Assembly: GCA_035578155.1 (NCBI GenBank)
Contig: JAPWDM010000004.1
Location: 55,863,648 to 55,927,647, forward strand
Origin: Brachynemurus nebulosus
Taxonomy: Eukaryota > Arthropoda > Insecta > Neuroptera > Myrmeleontidae
Length of the DNA: 64,000 nt
Direction of reading: 5' to 3'
Shown here: piece after piece, positions 35,090-47,897 of the stretch
How the letters are laid out: the number at the start of each line of letters is the position of its first letter
Numbering within the stretch: position 1 is the stretch's first letter
The notes under the pieces: generated by a model
The model's input: the letters and a program-made list of their open reading frames with translations, nothing else
Database searches by the model: none
Told to the model about the DNA's origin: nothing
Translations under genes and position numbers: made by a program

Positions 35090-36269
35090 ATTTTAAATGG
35101 ATCGATTTTGAAAATTTTTTTACTAATAATTATTAATGTAAGAAAGTTAAACAATTTTAAATGGATTTAAGGTATCTCATGTGAGATCCGTCAAGGTTTT
35201 GGGGACCTAAAAACGCCAAAAATTAATTACCCAATCGATTTTTAAAATTTTTTCACCGTTAGTAAGTTGAAATATTTGAATTAATTAAGTATTTAAAGGA
35301 TGTCCGCAAGAACCTTACGAGCTGCCATAAGTTATATGAGATATCTAGAACCCTTTTCTTACTGCTACCCAAAAGTGTCAAAAATAAACTAACCGACCGA
35401 TTTTGAAAATTTTTTCACTGTTTGAGAGCTAAACTATTTTAGATAGATATAAATTACGTTATGTAAGATCCGCTAGGGTCCATGCGCCTCAAAAGTATTC
35501 AAAATGATATAAGTGACAGATTTTGAAAATGTTTTCACTGTTACAGAGGTAAATAAATTGAGATGGATATAGCTTATATGTTGTATGAGGTCGGCCACGG
35601 TTCTGGGACCTTAAAAGCGCGCAATAAACTAACCGACCGATCCTGAAATGTTTTTCACTCTTAGAGAACTAAACTGTTTTAGATAGATATAGGTTACGTT
35701 ATGTAAGGTCTGCTAAGGTCTATGGGACCCAAAAGCATCAAAACTAAAATAACCGACCGATTTTGAAAATTTTTTGACTGTTAGAGAGCTTAATTATTTT
35801 AGATAGATATAGATTACGTTATGAAAGATCCGCCAGGGTTTACGGGACCCAAATGTGTCAAAAATGAAATAAGTGACCGATACTGAAAATTTTTTCACTG
35901 CTACAGAGGTAAACTACTTTAGATGGATATAGCTTATATGTTGCATGAGGTCGGCCAGGGTCATGGGATCTTAAAAGCGCCAAAAATAAACTGACCGACC
36001 AATTTTGAAAATTTTTTCACTGTTACAGAGCTAAACTATTTTAGATAGACATAGATTAGGTTATGTAAAGTCCGATAGCGTCAGTGGGACCCAACAGTGT
36101 CAAAAATAAAATAACTGACCGATTTTGAAAATTTTTTCACTATTACAGAGGTAAAATATTTTAGATAGGTACAGGTTGTGTTATCTGAGATCCACAACTG
36201 TCCTCGGGTGTAAATGCTGCGTAGAATGCTACACAACGGGTTTTAAAAATACTTTTACTGTTAGAAAGG

Positions 36270-36367
<98 letters not shown>

Positions 36368-36720
36368 CCTTTCTAACAGTAAAAGTATTTTTAAAACCCA
36401 TTGTGTAGTATATATATTACATAAAGTCCGCCAAGAATATGCGGTCGAGCTAATTTTTTAATGAGGTCCACCGGGATCTTGCGGATCCGAGAGCGCCAGA
36501 AGTAAGCTATCGAACCGGTTTTGAAAATTTTCTCACTGCTAGAGAACTAAATTATTTTAGATGGATACATCTATGCTGGAAAAAGTCCGTCCGGGTTCTT
36601 GGGTCCCAAAAATACCAAAACTAATTACCCAGCCGATTTTGAAAATTCTTTTACTCTTAGAAATCTAAACTATCTAAAATGGGTACAGGTGTTAGATGAG
36701 ATCCATCAGTATTTGGAAAT
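35090..36720 (+). repeat. Satellite of diverged units of about 120 bp
   Basis: The word GATTTTGAAAATTTTTTCAC or a variant recurs about every 120 bases (near 35398, 35518, 35638, 35758, 35878, 36000, 36120, 36516). It is followed by AGAGCTAAACTATTTTAGAT and a GTCC..GGGACCCAAAAG block. Units are clearly diverged from each other, so the array is old. It is interrupted at 36229-36408 by a (TA)n palindrome. Single units of the same family occur at 42140-42300 (+) and 51120-51240 (-). Confidence 0.9.
36229..36408. repeat. Palindrome centred on (TA)n
   Basis: Arms of about 45 bases, CTACACAACGGG...GTTAGAAAGGTAATATA and its complement, with a single base difference (ACGGG against ATGGG), flank a TA array of about 95 bases (36271-36365). 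Confidence 0.95.
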
Positions 36721-36968
36721 TCGCTATGTTATGCAGATGCTGCGACAGGGGTATTTTACAGAAGAATTCAATTAAAACAACATTCTCGGTTGAGTAGCAT
36801 TAATGACATTAATGCACCGTGTATATGGTGTATATTTTGAAGAATTATCTTTACAAGTCAATGTCATGTGACGCAACTCTCATTCCGCCTTTCCCTGTCG
36901 TGACAATTCGTGATATTTTTGATTCTCATTCCCTAATAGTATCACGCGTTTTATGAAAGGCCCCTTTA

Positions 36969-37853
36969 TAAAATCATTGAATTTTTTATTTCAACAGTTA
37001 GATTTGCTGTTCTTTCATTCTTCACTGGTATATCTCAAAAAAGCACTTGAAGAATATTTTTGCAGCTTTTAGGATCAGAAAGTAGACATATACCTAAATT
37101 CATTTGCAATACTTATCTAGCAGTTAAAGTTGCCAAAATTTTTGATTCAACTCAGCAATGAGTATCAAAATTTAACTATACATGCTCTATTTGAACTAAA
37201 AAACGTTTGGTATAACTGGAAATGGCAGAAAATTAAAAAAAGTATATTTTGAACATTTCAAACTGAAAACCTTTATAGCCAAAGTTTCTAGAAATGGCTC
37301 TGTGAATCATTTGTAGATGAATACCTATATGTATAGTATTTTAAGTTGCTAAATAAATAACGATTATATTATGAGTTTTTTAGAATTAATGAACTTCTAA
37401 AAATGTTTCTATTATTATTGTTATTTGATGAAAAATCAAATGATCCTCTAGCAGGTACCTAGCAATCACAAGTCAGAATTCTACTAATAAAATTTTTTAC
37501 AAAACGAAACATTTACGATTATTCTACTGTATAAAATTTGAATAATTTGTATGGATAAATATAAATTATAATTTTTTATTTTTATTTTTGGTTTTATTGA
37601 GTTTTAGATTTTATATTATTTTTTTATTTTTAAAAATATATATTATATCAAGAAGAAATTACAAAAATTGGCTTTTCCTCATCTGAAATATAAAAAAATA
37701 ACTAGAAGAGTTGTAACATGTTAGTTATTAATCATATTAATATAACTGATAATACAATTAATAAAAATTTTATCAGTTTATTTAGAAATATTAACTTATA
37801 TTCCTGAAGACATCGGACGGAAATAAATCTGATAGTAAATATAATAATAATAG
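36969..37853. other. AT-rich spacer
   Basis: No gene or repeat structure recognised. Confidence 0.5.
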
Positions 37854-37857
37854 GTAA

Positions 37858-38006
37858 CACGTTGTCGGTTACGAAGCCCGTAGGGTGTCAAGTGAAACAT
37901 AATTAACAACGTTTTACCATGTTAACAACTCCATATAAAGTGTATTAATTGTCAAAATAATGCACAAGTGGGCGTTTCGTCATTATGAGTTATGGCCGTC
38001 AACGTG
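37858..38006. mobile_element. 149-bp MITE, CACGTTG ends
   Basis: Inverted ends CACGTTGTCGG and CCGTCAACGTG. TTAA lies on the right flank (38007-38010) and GTAA on the left, as for a piggyBac-type insertion with one decayed target copy. Confidence 0.65.
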
Positions 38007-38010
38007 TTAA

Positions 38011-39575
38011 AAGTAAAATATAAACTTTTGATAGGTAGGTGTTATTCACTTTATACCTTATTGATATTATTCATTTTGTATTTTTGATTTATAAATTAGC
38101 TCCGTGATCTTTTTTAAATCTCATTAGAAATTAACGTACGATTGATTTTACTGAAAACATGAATTAAAATTTTTGAAAGAACTTCAAGAACTCAGTACGT
38201 CTTAATAAGAATTTAAGAGAAACAGAAAACTTCAATAACTGTGTTGTGAAATTCGTAAGACCATAATAAAGAGCGTTGATAAAGTATTAAATCTAGTTAG
38301 CTCTCACCATTATTAGGTTTGTATATTTTATAATGTACTTAGGTACAAATATCAGTTTTGTATTTTTCTTCTTTTTTATTTTTATTTTATATTTTATTTT
38401 TTGCATGCTGTAAAAATATGTAAACGTTCATTGAGCTTGCTCTTTTTTTAAGCTGTTTAAAACTTAAATATAGTTTAAATTTTCATATAGTTCTAACAGT
38501 AAGTTTAAATATTTCGCAAATAGGAAATTTTTCTTGAAGTTAGTTGGAAAAAACAGCACAAATTTGAGGAAGTCATTTAATGACAAATTTCCATACAAAA
38601 TATTCAATAAAAACATTTTAATTGTATTATTTTTTATAACATTTTAAAAATACAAATTAAATTATTTAAATATATTCAAAAATTTGGTCCTAGAATAGAA
38701 AAACGTGACAATATTTGTTCATTCTTCTTAATTAATGATAAATGCAGTCATTATTTTATTTTTATAAGTAATTAACACTAGTATTTTTGTTAATAATATT
38801 AACTAATATATGCTTGTCGATATTCTAATTAGTTTTTATATTATACAATATGTAATAGATGAATTAATTATTTAATAATAATTCTAATAGTACATACATA
38901 ATGTTTATTTAATTATATAGAAAAGGTTGTAACAATTCTGTACGCAACTCTGAGGTTTCAGTCGGTGTTTCGTTTTCTGCTGAAAATTTTGTGCGTTTTT
39001 TGTGCATGATTTTTTTTATTTTTGATATCTTGTGAAAATTATACATTGTAGTCAAGAAATTTTTTATTTGGCATCTGTCATTATGGACGTGTTTCAATAT
39101 AGGATCAAATTTATTGACCACAAGTTCTTTTGTAGGGAAATAAAGTTGGATTAAGTTTAATTGAATTTATTTTACATTTTTTGCTACATAATATTATTTC
39201 ACTATTTCCATCTTTAAATATATAATATAAAATTATTATATGTATTGTCTGAAGCACAATAATTTAGAAATATATTCACATAAAAGGCCACATATTTTAA
39301 TGAAGCAAAAACCTATTTTTAATGGTATTTAATATATATTATTGATAAAAGGCGAATAAATTTTTAAAACATTAAATTTAAAGAAAATTACTTAACTTGC
39401 GTTATAATGCAAAATAAAGTGAATATTAGAAATATATTTCTCAACTTAATTATTTTTCTGCAAGCAAAGATAATTGTTAAAAATTTTAAAGGCTTCAATG
39501 TTTTGTTACTATCATTAGTTATAAATAAATTATATATAAAATATTGCGGAGTGAAAATTATTTTAAGGTACACTA
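38011..39575. other. AT-rich spacer
   Basis: Several 60-70 codon minus-strand frames have no domain. Nothing else is seen. Confidence 0.5.
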
Positions 39576-39583
39576 CTTCAAAA

Positions 39584-41403
39584 TAGAGATGTCGATTCTC
39601 CAAAAAAAGGATCGATTTTTGGATCGATTTAAATCGAAATTAAAAAAATCGATCTAAAAAAAAAAAAAAACTAAAAAAGAAATCGATTCTGTAAGATCGA
39701 TCTAAAAAATCGAAATTTTGAAGAGTTTAAAAAAAATTAACTGATAGTTTGTTAAGGAATTTAATTGATAGTACATGGAAGGTATACTATGTAAAAACGT
39801 TTTATATTATACTTGTAAAGGCGATGAGCTAACGTGGATTGGTGAAAGTAGGAAAAAATTGGAGTGATATAGAACGAATATCACGGAATGAACCAAGTTT
39901 ATCTAAAAATTTTAAACAAACTGACAAAAAAACTTTTCTAAATATGTAAGTCCTTTTGTAGAAGAGGCATCACTTGGAACATGGGTGGTCTGCCTTTCTT
40001 TTTGCATTCATGGTCTTCATAGTAGTACACATAGTACATATGGTAGGTACATGTATGTTATATGGTATACATATTGGCTATTGGCACATTGGATACTACT
40101 GGAACTAATTAGGAAAGATAATGCGCATATAGTTATACATACGAGTATAGCCACATGGGGAGTTTTACCCATTTTTATCACAACGGGTAAAAAGTAACAA
40201 CTAACAATAACATTTTTAGTGTTTCTTTTTAATACATCGTCCCTCCAATTCAACAGTGAGATATTGTCAAAATAGCACTATCGAGAAAAACAGGATTAAA
40301 GTTTTCGACTTTTTTCAATTTATAACAACTTCTACTTAAATTAATTTTTAACTATTTTAACGCTTTTATAAAGACCAAAATTATATTTTCTACTGTCGTT
40401 ACTGGTTTTAGGAACATAAATTCGAACCTTTGAATAATTATAGCAATTTTATTGTAATTTTATTGTAAATATCCCAGTGTTACATTTTAAAAATTTACAA
40501 AAAATATTAATTTATAAGAAAATATCCCAAGGTTCTGCTAACTTATATTAAAACTTCGATACAGAAATTTAAACAAACAAAAAAAATAATAATTCTAATT
40601 TAAAAATATAAATTATTAGTTACCAATACTAAATTATTTATCAATCACTATTACTATTATCATCTTACGACTGATTCTTAGATTTACTTGTTGTTATTAA
40701 AATTTCATAAAAATTGAGGTATACGCTTGGTAGTCTGATTTGGCTAAACTAGGGCTACATTTAATATTTTTTTACCATGAGAAACCATTTTCGCATGATT
40801 TTTAAATTACCGTTTGGTTATAAACTGGTTTCTTAAAAATATTGCTTAGTGCTAAAATAAAATTTGTTAATTTATCAATTTTAATGAAATATTCTTCATT
40901 TATGTTCTACAAGTTCAAAAAACTTTGTTGTATTACACAACAACATCGTGTAAATATCTCAACGTAATACCAAATAAGAATACTTAATATCATTTTCTCC
41001 AATCGAACATTGAGATATGGGCAATATCTCAGTGTTCGACTTAGAAATATGGACAGTAGTACTTCGTTGAACACTGGTTTTTCTGGCATAACTTTTTAAA
41101 TATCAAACGGACAACATTCTTCAGTACAGCATTTTAAAGTACTCGAAAAATGGAATACGACACTGTCAATAACTCAATATGGCAATTTTTGAAGATATCC
41201 CACTGTAGCATTGGAGGGACGACATGTTTGTTTGTAGAATTAAAATAAAAATAAAATTATTTTTCAAAAAAATCGGTTGTCGATCTCTTACTTTTAATAA
41301 TCGATTCATGAATCGATTCAAATGAAAAAAATCGAAAAAAAATCGATTTTTTAAGCTTCGATTAATCGATCTTCGATTAATCGATTTAAAATCAACATCT
41401 CTA
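39584..41403. mobile_element. hAT-type element with nested insertion
   Basis: Ends TAGAGATGTCGATT and AATCAACATCTCTA are inverted. A perfect 8-bp duplication CTTCAAAA flanks them (39576-39583, 41404-41411). Both subterminal regions are dense in ATCGATT/AATCGAT words (39610-39720, 41270-41390). A second inverted-ended element is nested at 40237-41222; without it the hAT element is about 0.83 kb. No transposase. Confidence 0.92.
40237..41222. mobile_element. 986-bp element nested in the hAT element
   Basis: Ends TCGTCCCTCCAATTCAACAG and CTGTAGCATTGGAGGGACGA are inverted (few mismatches), with a related inner hairpin CGAACATTGAGATAT / ATATCTCAGTGTTCG at 40994-41030. The interior has no domain. 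The target duplication is too short to be sure (CA). Confidence 0.78.
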
Positions 41404-41411
41404 CTTCAAAA

Positions 41412-43130
41412 TACATTAATAAGTACTTTTATACATTTAAACTACTTTACGAACTTAAAAATATTCAAGCGGTAATATAATGGTCATATTTTCAAATTTA
41501 CCTTAAAATACGTGAAAAAGATTATTGATATGTTTCGTATGCACATACAAAAAAAAGCTGTGAGCAGCAGAATTTCATCATGGGAGTCGAATTTCACCTC
41601 ATCCTCGATATTTTTAAGGTATCTAAATGTGACTGAAATTTGTTTTTATTGTTTAAATATTAACAATGGATCTCAAAACGTAAACTTTAACTTTTTTCTT
41701 TCCAAAAAACCCAAAATGCCTATTTTGTTAATAATAATTTACATTAACAGAATTTCCTTAAATATTTGTTTATTACCACAGATATATTTATTACCTTTAT
41801 TTACCTTATTACTTAAATTTAATAATTTTACATTGTTTTATAAAATTAAGTTTATTTAAATCGATTCATCCGAATGTGCACGCGAATTATTTGTTTATGA
41901 ATTTTGTTTCATATATTGAAAAAAAAAATTAAAAATGTAATAATTACATACTTGATATAATAAATTACATTTGTGATAACAATTTATTAATTCTAAGTTT
42001 TTTAGCGAATTTCTGTTTTGGAAATTCAGCTATTACAGCGGTTGTCATGGTAAGGCTGACCTGAGTGAGAACTACATTTGTAAGTGTTTAATTTTTGAAA
42101 ACAAAAAATAACCAGCTTTTCAAGAACGCGTTATGTCATTACCGATTTTGAAAACTTGTTCACTGTTAGAGAGCTAAACAATTTTAGATGAATATAGGTT
42201 ATGTTATATGAGGCCCGCCAGGATCCTGGGACTCCAAAAGCGCCAAAAAGAAACTATCCACGTGATTTTGACAATTTTTTGATCGTTAAACGTCAAACTA
42301 TCTGAATAATATACTGCCAGATTTTCAGAACTATAGTCGTAGTTGTACCCATATACATATTCCCATCAAAATACCAAGCTGTGTAAAACACTCCTATAAG
42401 AAAAAAAATGTTCAGAAAGTGAATTTTACTAAATTTTGATATCCAATTTTAGGTAAAGTTTTCCTGTGGAAGGGACGAAAATAGGGCAAATATGGAAATA
42501 ACTTAAAATAAGGAGAGATTTATAATACCCTTAAAATGGCTTTTATTTCAGCCTTTTATTTTATTTTGACCGTTTGATATGGACCGACCCACAAAGAGTA
42601 ATTTCGTAAGAATATTTTCAATTTTTTTTTAATAACAATGTAATAAAGGTGGATCAAAGTCCTTACTAAAATTTTCCAATGTGCTGGGGTTTAACACTGG
42701 ACCCCACACATGCAATAACAGTAAGAAAAGACAGCGAACGTATTATGATTTTGAAAAGACGCTGCACTCCAAAATCCAATAGAGGAAGGACTGTAAAAAA
42801 CAAATGACTGCTGAGCGGGAAGATTTGTATGAGGAAATTTTCGGACATCGGTATGATCCTGGGGTTGTAAAGTAAATAAACGTCAAGTTTCTTTAAAATT
42901 AATTAGTTTTAATACAAAAAAAAATCACAAAAATCATTAAACGCTTTTTACTCAAAACTATATTTTTAAATCTGGCTGCAGCCAGTAGCTCTCTATTAAT
43001 TATAACGTATAAGGGTGCACTGGAAGCGTAATATATTTTTTTAAATTCCTAAACCCAAAAAATTCACCCGCTTTAAATTTCAACCCCCTTTTACAAACAA
43101 AAATAGCACAAAAATTTTTTTCTGAGTTTG
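41412..43130. other. AT-rich spacer with hairpin copy C and a satellite unit
   Basis: A 115-codon frame at 41512-41859 (+) has AT-driven composition and no domain. From 42130 to 42300 there are one and a half copies of the 120-bp satellite unit (ACCGATTTTGAAAACTTG, AGAGAGCTAAACAATTTTAG). Confidence 0.55.
42001..42036 (+). repeat. Recurrent hairpin module, copy C
   Basis: TTTAGC, stem GAATTTC / GAAATTC with a 7-base loop, AGCTATTACAGC, followed by GTTGTCATGGTAA as in copy D. A satellite unit of the 120-bp family follows 100 bases downstream in the same orientation. Confidence 0.88.
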
Positions 43131-43520
43131 AATTTGAATTCCGCTCGCGTGGCTTTTATATCGAAAATTAAGTTTCTTGCGTAAACTTGCATAGAAAAAG
43201 GCAATTTGATACGATTTTCGCACTTATGCCAATTGAAAGTTAAAAAGTTATAATGAAACGCTTATTAAAAGAATTGGAGTAAGTCGCCGGCATAGCTAAG
43301 TGTGGTTACACGATGGAAAAAATGATTTTTTCCATCGCGTCACCACACTTAACCATGAAGGCGACTTACGCCAATTCTTTTAATAAGCGTTTCATTATGA
43401 TAACTTTCTAACTTTCAATTAGCATAAGTGCGAAAATCGTATCAAATTCCCCCTTACTATGCAAGTTTACGCAAGAAACTTAATTTTCGATATAAAAGCC
43501 ACGCGAGCGGAACTCAAATT
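43131..43520. mobile_element. Foldback element, 193-bp arms
   Basis: Arms 43131-43323 and 43325-43520 are inverted copies meeting at one base (CGATGGAAAAAAT, G, complement). They differ by a few substitutions and small indels. A chance frame at 43459-43734 overlaps the right arm. Confidence 0.95.
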
Positions 43521-43941
43521 TATCCTTAAATTTCTTAAAATTTTCATGTCTTTCAATACTCCCCAAGGCATAAGTGCGAAAATCGGAGAATTTTTTCTCT
43601 TACTATCTCCCGGTCTAGAAGCTATGTGCTATGCGCCGCAAAGGATGACACTACGTTTAAAATGTATCGTTATCGGGAAAAAGAAAAATAAGCTATTTTT
43701 ATACTCAAAGGAAGGCCTGATAGATAATATGTAAAAGATTTCAGGTCGACTGCATATAAAATTTCTTTTTCATTATAAAAATTAATTAAAATAAATACTT
43801 ATTAAACTAATTTTCGTAATTGTTTATAAAGCATTTAATTTTTTTAAAATTTTATTAATTATTATTAGTCTTCGCAAGTTTACGGTGTTGACAAGACAGT
43901 ACTTATATTTTCAAAACCTAAAACGTTAATAAATGAGGTAA

Positions 43942-44034
<93 letters not shown>

Positions 44035-44719
44035 TTGTATCCATATATTCTCCATTAACCATCAGCTGTTAATAAAAATTAATTTAAAGTAACTAAAACG
44101 TTTTATCTTCACAATTTACAAAAATTTCAACTTTTTTTAAAATTAAAATTGTATATTATTTGACTGACTGACTGTACCTTAAAACTTGAAAATGAAAAAA
44201 TGTTGTTATTTAAAAAATATTTAAAAAATATAAATAAAAAATAATGAGTTGTCTCTCTCACATTTTACTAGAAAAAAAAAAGACAATTGACACACACCAT
44301 TTACGGCTAAACAGAAAAATATACCTGGCTTACACAATATATTTGAAGTGCAATCGCACAAACAAGTTTTAACAAGAAATACAGGCACACATACCTACAA
44401 TATATTCAAAATATACGAAAAAAATGAGTATTGAGGTGTAGTCTACAGTTTACAATAAATTACCTATTATTTATTTCTAAAATCCAACAAAAAATTTTTA
44501 TCTGAAAAACTATTTTTAATAACTTAAAAAAATAAATACAATACTGTCAGCACCGTGACCTCTACGAAGAATGATTATTATACATCTTATTATTATCTTG
44601 AATAAAGGCAGTGATATTTCAGTGTTAAAACTGGTTGTGAATTTGATTATTTATTTATTTTTTGTTTTATTTTAAAATTTTAACTTGAAGATTGAATTAA
44701 TTATAGAAAACTAAACATA

Positions 44720-44796
<77 letters not shown>

Positions 44797-44952
44797 TATA
44801 GACTTAGTATATCAATGTATAAATTAATGCAATCACAATATACGACCAATTGCTACTTTGAAAGATTAAAATTGCTATTTTAACCAATTCAATAACCTTG
44901 GAATACGTAGTAATAATTTTTAGTACCTTTTCAAATAATTATTGTTAAAGTA
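43521..44952. other. AT-rich spacer with two (TA)n arrays
   Basis: TA arrays lie at 43941-44028 (with a TATTATA break) and 44726-44792. No gene. Confidence 0.6.
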
Positions 44953-46212
44953 AACCCCAGGTATAGAAGAAATATCTTATGAATTTTTTAAAAATCTAAG
45001 TCAGAATGGAAAAAAGTGCATGCTGCATCTATTCAATGAAATAATGGGTAAGGAAATGGTTCCTGATGATTGGGGTAAAGCAAATTTATCTATGATCTTT
45101 AAAAAGGGCGAACCAGAAAATCCACAGAACTATAGAGCTATCGCTCTTATAAATACTAAGGTGAGAATATTTACGCAAATTATTGCCAATCGTTTACAAT
45201 ATTGGTGCGAACAAAATAAAAAATTACCTGAACATCAAGCGGGCTTCCAGAAAGGAATGGGTTGCGCAAATCATATTTTTAGTCTTAGCTCTATTATTAA
45301 CTTACAATTAAGATTACCTAGGCGCAAACTCTTTAGCTCTTTCATAGATTTTGAAACTGTCTTTGATAAGGTTCCGTATGAACTACTCTGGCCTAAATTA
45401 TATAAATTTAGTGTTAGTAGTAAATTGATATATATCCTAAAAAAATTATATCTGAAGGTTTTACTATGTATAAATGTTAATTATCAAAGGACTGACTTTG
45501 TACAAATGAAAGAGGGCGTGATGTAAAGAGAATGTCTCAGTACATTATTATTTATATTGTTTATATCTGATATTGAACAATATATGCGTAATTTAGAATG
45601 TGCAGGGCCGAATGTAAATGGATATACTGATCTTCTGCTATTAGCCTATGCGGGTGACATCTGCACTCTGCATCTGAATCACATTATCATTTACAAAAGC
45701 AAATAAAAACTATAGAAAAATATTCCTAAGAAAACATACTTACAGTAAATGTGCAAAAAACAAAGGTATTAATTTTTCATAAAGGAAACATTTGAATAAA
45801 TTATTATAAATTTTTATATAATGGGCTTAACATAGTAATCGTTAAAAAGTTCTGTTATCTTGGTATAGAATTTACCTCATCTGGTTTGTGTTACTAAACA
45901 TTCAAAAATATGTTAGAAAGGGTACTCAGGGCATCTGCTAAGATTAGGAAAATAATTAACAAAACTAAAATGGATAATTGGGAAGGGAAAATAACCCTTT
46001 ATAAGTCAGTGGTACTTTCTGTTCTATGCAGCAGAAACATGGGCCTTAAAAAATACAGATCATGTATTGGTCCTTCATTATACCGGATTCTTTGGATGAT
46101 CGTAGAAGAAATTTGTGGTTTCTGGAAATGCAAGAAACAAGAACGAAGATCTGGAAAGCCTATGAGATTTGAATGGGTCCATCGAAGACAAATAAGTAAA
46201 ATAAGTGTTTAG
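44953..46212 (+). pseudogene. Non-LTR retrotransposon reverse transcriptase fragment
   Basis: A 5'-truncated RT beginning in the PGIEEISYEFF block right after an AT-rich stretch. It continues with VPDDWGKANLSMIFKKGE, NYRAIALINTK, HQAGFQKGMGCANHIF, FIDFETVFDKVPYELLW. Past a stop at 45523 come LLFILFIS and LLAYAGDI, where the catalytic YADD has become YAGD (45647-45658). The thumb region follows in a further frame, KYLG-like then ERVLRASAKIRKIINKTKM to AAETWALKN, and ends near 46212 in a 100-codon frame. One catalytic aspartate lost plus several stops means it is dead. No RNase H or endonuclease is attached; the clade is not resolved. Confidence 0.85.
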
Positions 46213-46717
46213 TGCTTCAAAAGTTTTGCTAAGTTTGTTTAATTGTGCTTTCAATTTGGCTTGAAAGTCTTAGAAAATTTGGAAAAAGTAAACTCTTTTT
46301 CAAAAACAAAATCAATAGATAAAAAAAGTGTTTGCTTTTGGTTGCCGTGGTTTATTATGGTAGCAACGAATTAATTCCAGATAAGATTTTTATTATTATT
46401 TTTCTTTTGTTATAACTCCTTATGCTTTAATTTTGGTTTATCATTTTTTGACTATTGTTGTTGTAAAACACATTAGTTAATTTTAGAAATTAACTTTACG
46501 TGAACGTTTAACAAGTGGTTTGATTTTTGATCATTTTCATAGCAACCACTAATAACATTTTTTTTCAATAATTTTTGCTTTGCCTTTTGACATTTATAAA
46601 TAATTTTATATTATTTAAAGTTAGTATTTTGTAAAATGGTTATTTTTCAAAATAAGATCCATTTCACTGTTTGATAATTGATTTGGTGGTGGTATTTTAA
46701 AATTATTACAACTTACA

Positions 46718-47885
46718 ATGGCTGAATTAAAAAGATTAAAGATAAAAAGGAAACAATTAAAAGGAAACATAGACAAAATTCAAAATTATATTGACGAACA
46801 TGCAGCAGACATAAATGCCGAAGCTGCAAAAGTAAAAAAAGAAAGGCTAATTCACGTTTTTAAGCAATATCAAAATGTTCAATTCGATATTTTGTTAATT
46901 GATGAAAAGGATTATGATTTTGAAACTGTTGAAGAACAATCTTTGGATCTTTTATCAAAAATTAATACTTTGTGCGCCACAACTAAAAGCAGTGAAATAG
47001 AATCTAATATTTCAAAAGGTTCTCATTCAAAGTTGCCAAATATTGATATCCCATATTTTGATTGTAAAAGAATTCATGAATTAAAATCATTTTTTGATTT
47101 GTTTGTTGCTATATTTGATAAAGATAAAACATTATCTAATGTACAAAAGTTGTTCTATTTGAAAAAATACTTAAAAGCTGAGGCGCTTGAAATAATCAAT
47201 GAATTACCTCTTGCCAATGAATCATATGATGAAGCCCTCAAAATTCTCAATAAAAAGTTTAATAATTCAGTACTGATTATTAATTCGCATATAACTGCTA
47301 TACTAGATATTCAAGGTATAAGTGAATGACAATAATGCTATAAATTTAAGAGAATTTCTTTCAAAAGTAAACCAACAATTATCAACATTAAAAAATCTTA
47401 ATATGCCAATTCAATATTGGGATGACATATTGGTTTGTATTTGGCAAGTAAATTAGATCAAAATACAAATAAAGCATACCAATTATCATGGGGTTTTCAT
47501 GAAAGTTCTACATTTTCTAAAATTTTTAGAAGAAAGAGTCACAGCTTTAGAAACTGCCGCTGCTTGCAATAGCAACAATAAAATTCATAAAACTATTAAT
47601 TTAGCGGAAAGTTTGAATAAGAAAATTAAATTTAACAAATGTTTATTTTGTAATCAACAAGGACATAAAGTTTATAGATGTGTCCAATTTAAAGAAGCTG
47701 ATATAAATAGTCGAATTGATTTTGTTAATTATAATAATTTATGTAATATTTGCTTAAATAAGAAAAAAGGAAATTGTTCATTTTCATTTAAATGTTCAAT
47801 TTTCAAACAAAACCATAATACTTTGTTGCACAATGAAACCAAAATAATTTCAACACATCAATTAGCTTATGCTATTAATAAATAG
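46718..47885 (+). pseudogene. BEL/Pao gag, frameshifted
   Basis: The capsid-like gag of a BEL/Pao element, which would package the element RNA. The first part (46718-47329) starts at the ATG of 46718 with a lysine-rich coiled-coil-like stretch (ELKRLKIKRKQLKG). It continues into the domain known as DUF1759: LPNIDIPYFDCKRIHELKSF, LFYLKKYLKAEALEIIN, YDEALKILNKKF. A frame change at about 47325 leads to LREFLSKVNQQLSTLKNL, and another to the nucleocapsid part (47499-47885), which has a CX2CX4HX4C zinc knuckle starting at 47640 and the Cys pairs plus HNTLLH motif typical of BEL gag C-termini. At least two indels break the frame. Confidence 0.88.
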
Positions 47886-47897
47886 ATTCCTAATAAA

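Larger units (their letters stand above)
33996..36964. mobile_element. Inverted-ended element with TTTA duplication, carrying a satellite
   Basis: Ends GGGGTCGTTCATAAAACGCG (33996) and CGCGTTTTATGAAAGGCCCC (to 36964), flanked by TTTA on both sides (33992-33995, 36965-36968). Two poly-C tracts (34043, 34115) lie near the left end. The inner 34141-36740 part looks like a second, inserted element: hairpin module, (TA)n, and a 120-bp satellite. The outer element alone would be about 0.4 kb. Non-coding. Confidence 0.78.

Noticed and set aside
41512..41859. 115-codon plus-strand frame
   Set aside because: Composition is dominated by AT-rich codons, with no domain and no homologous copy in the window.
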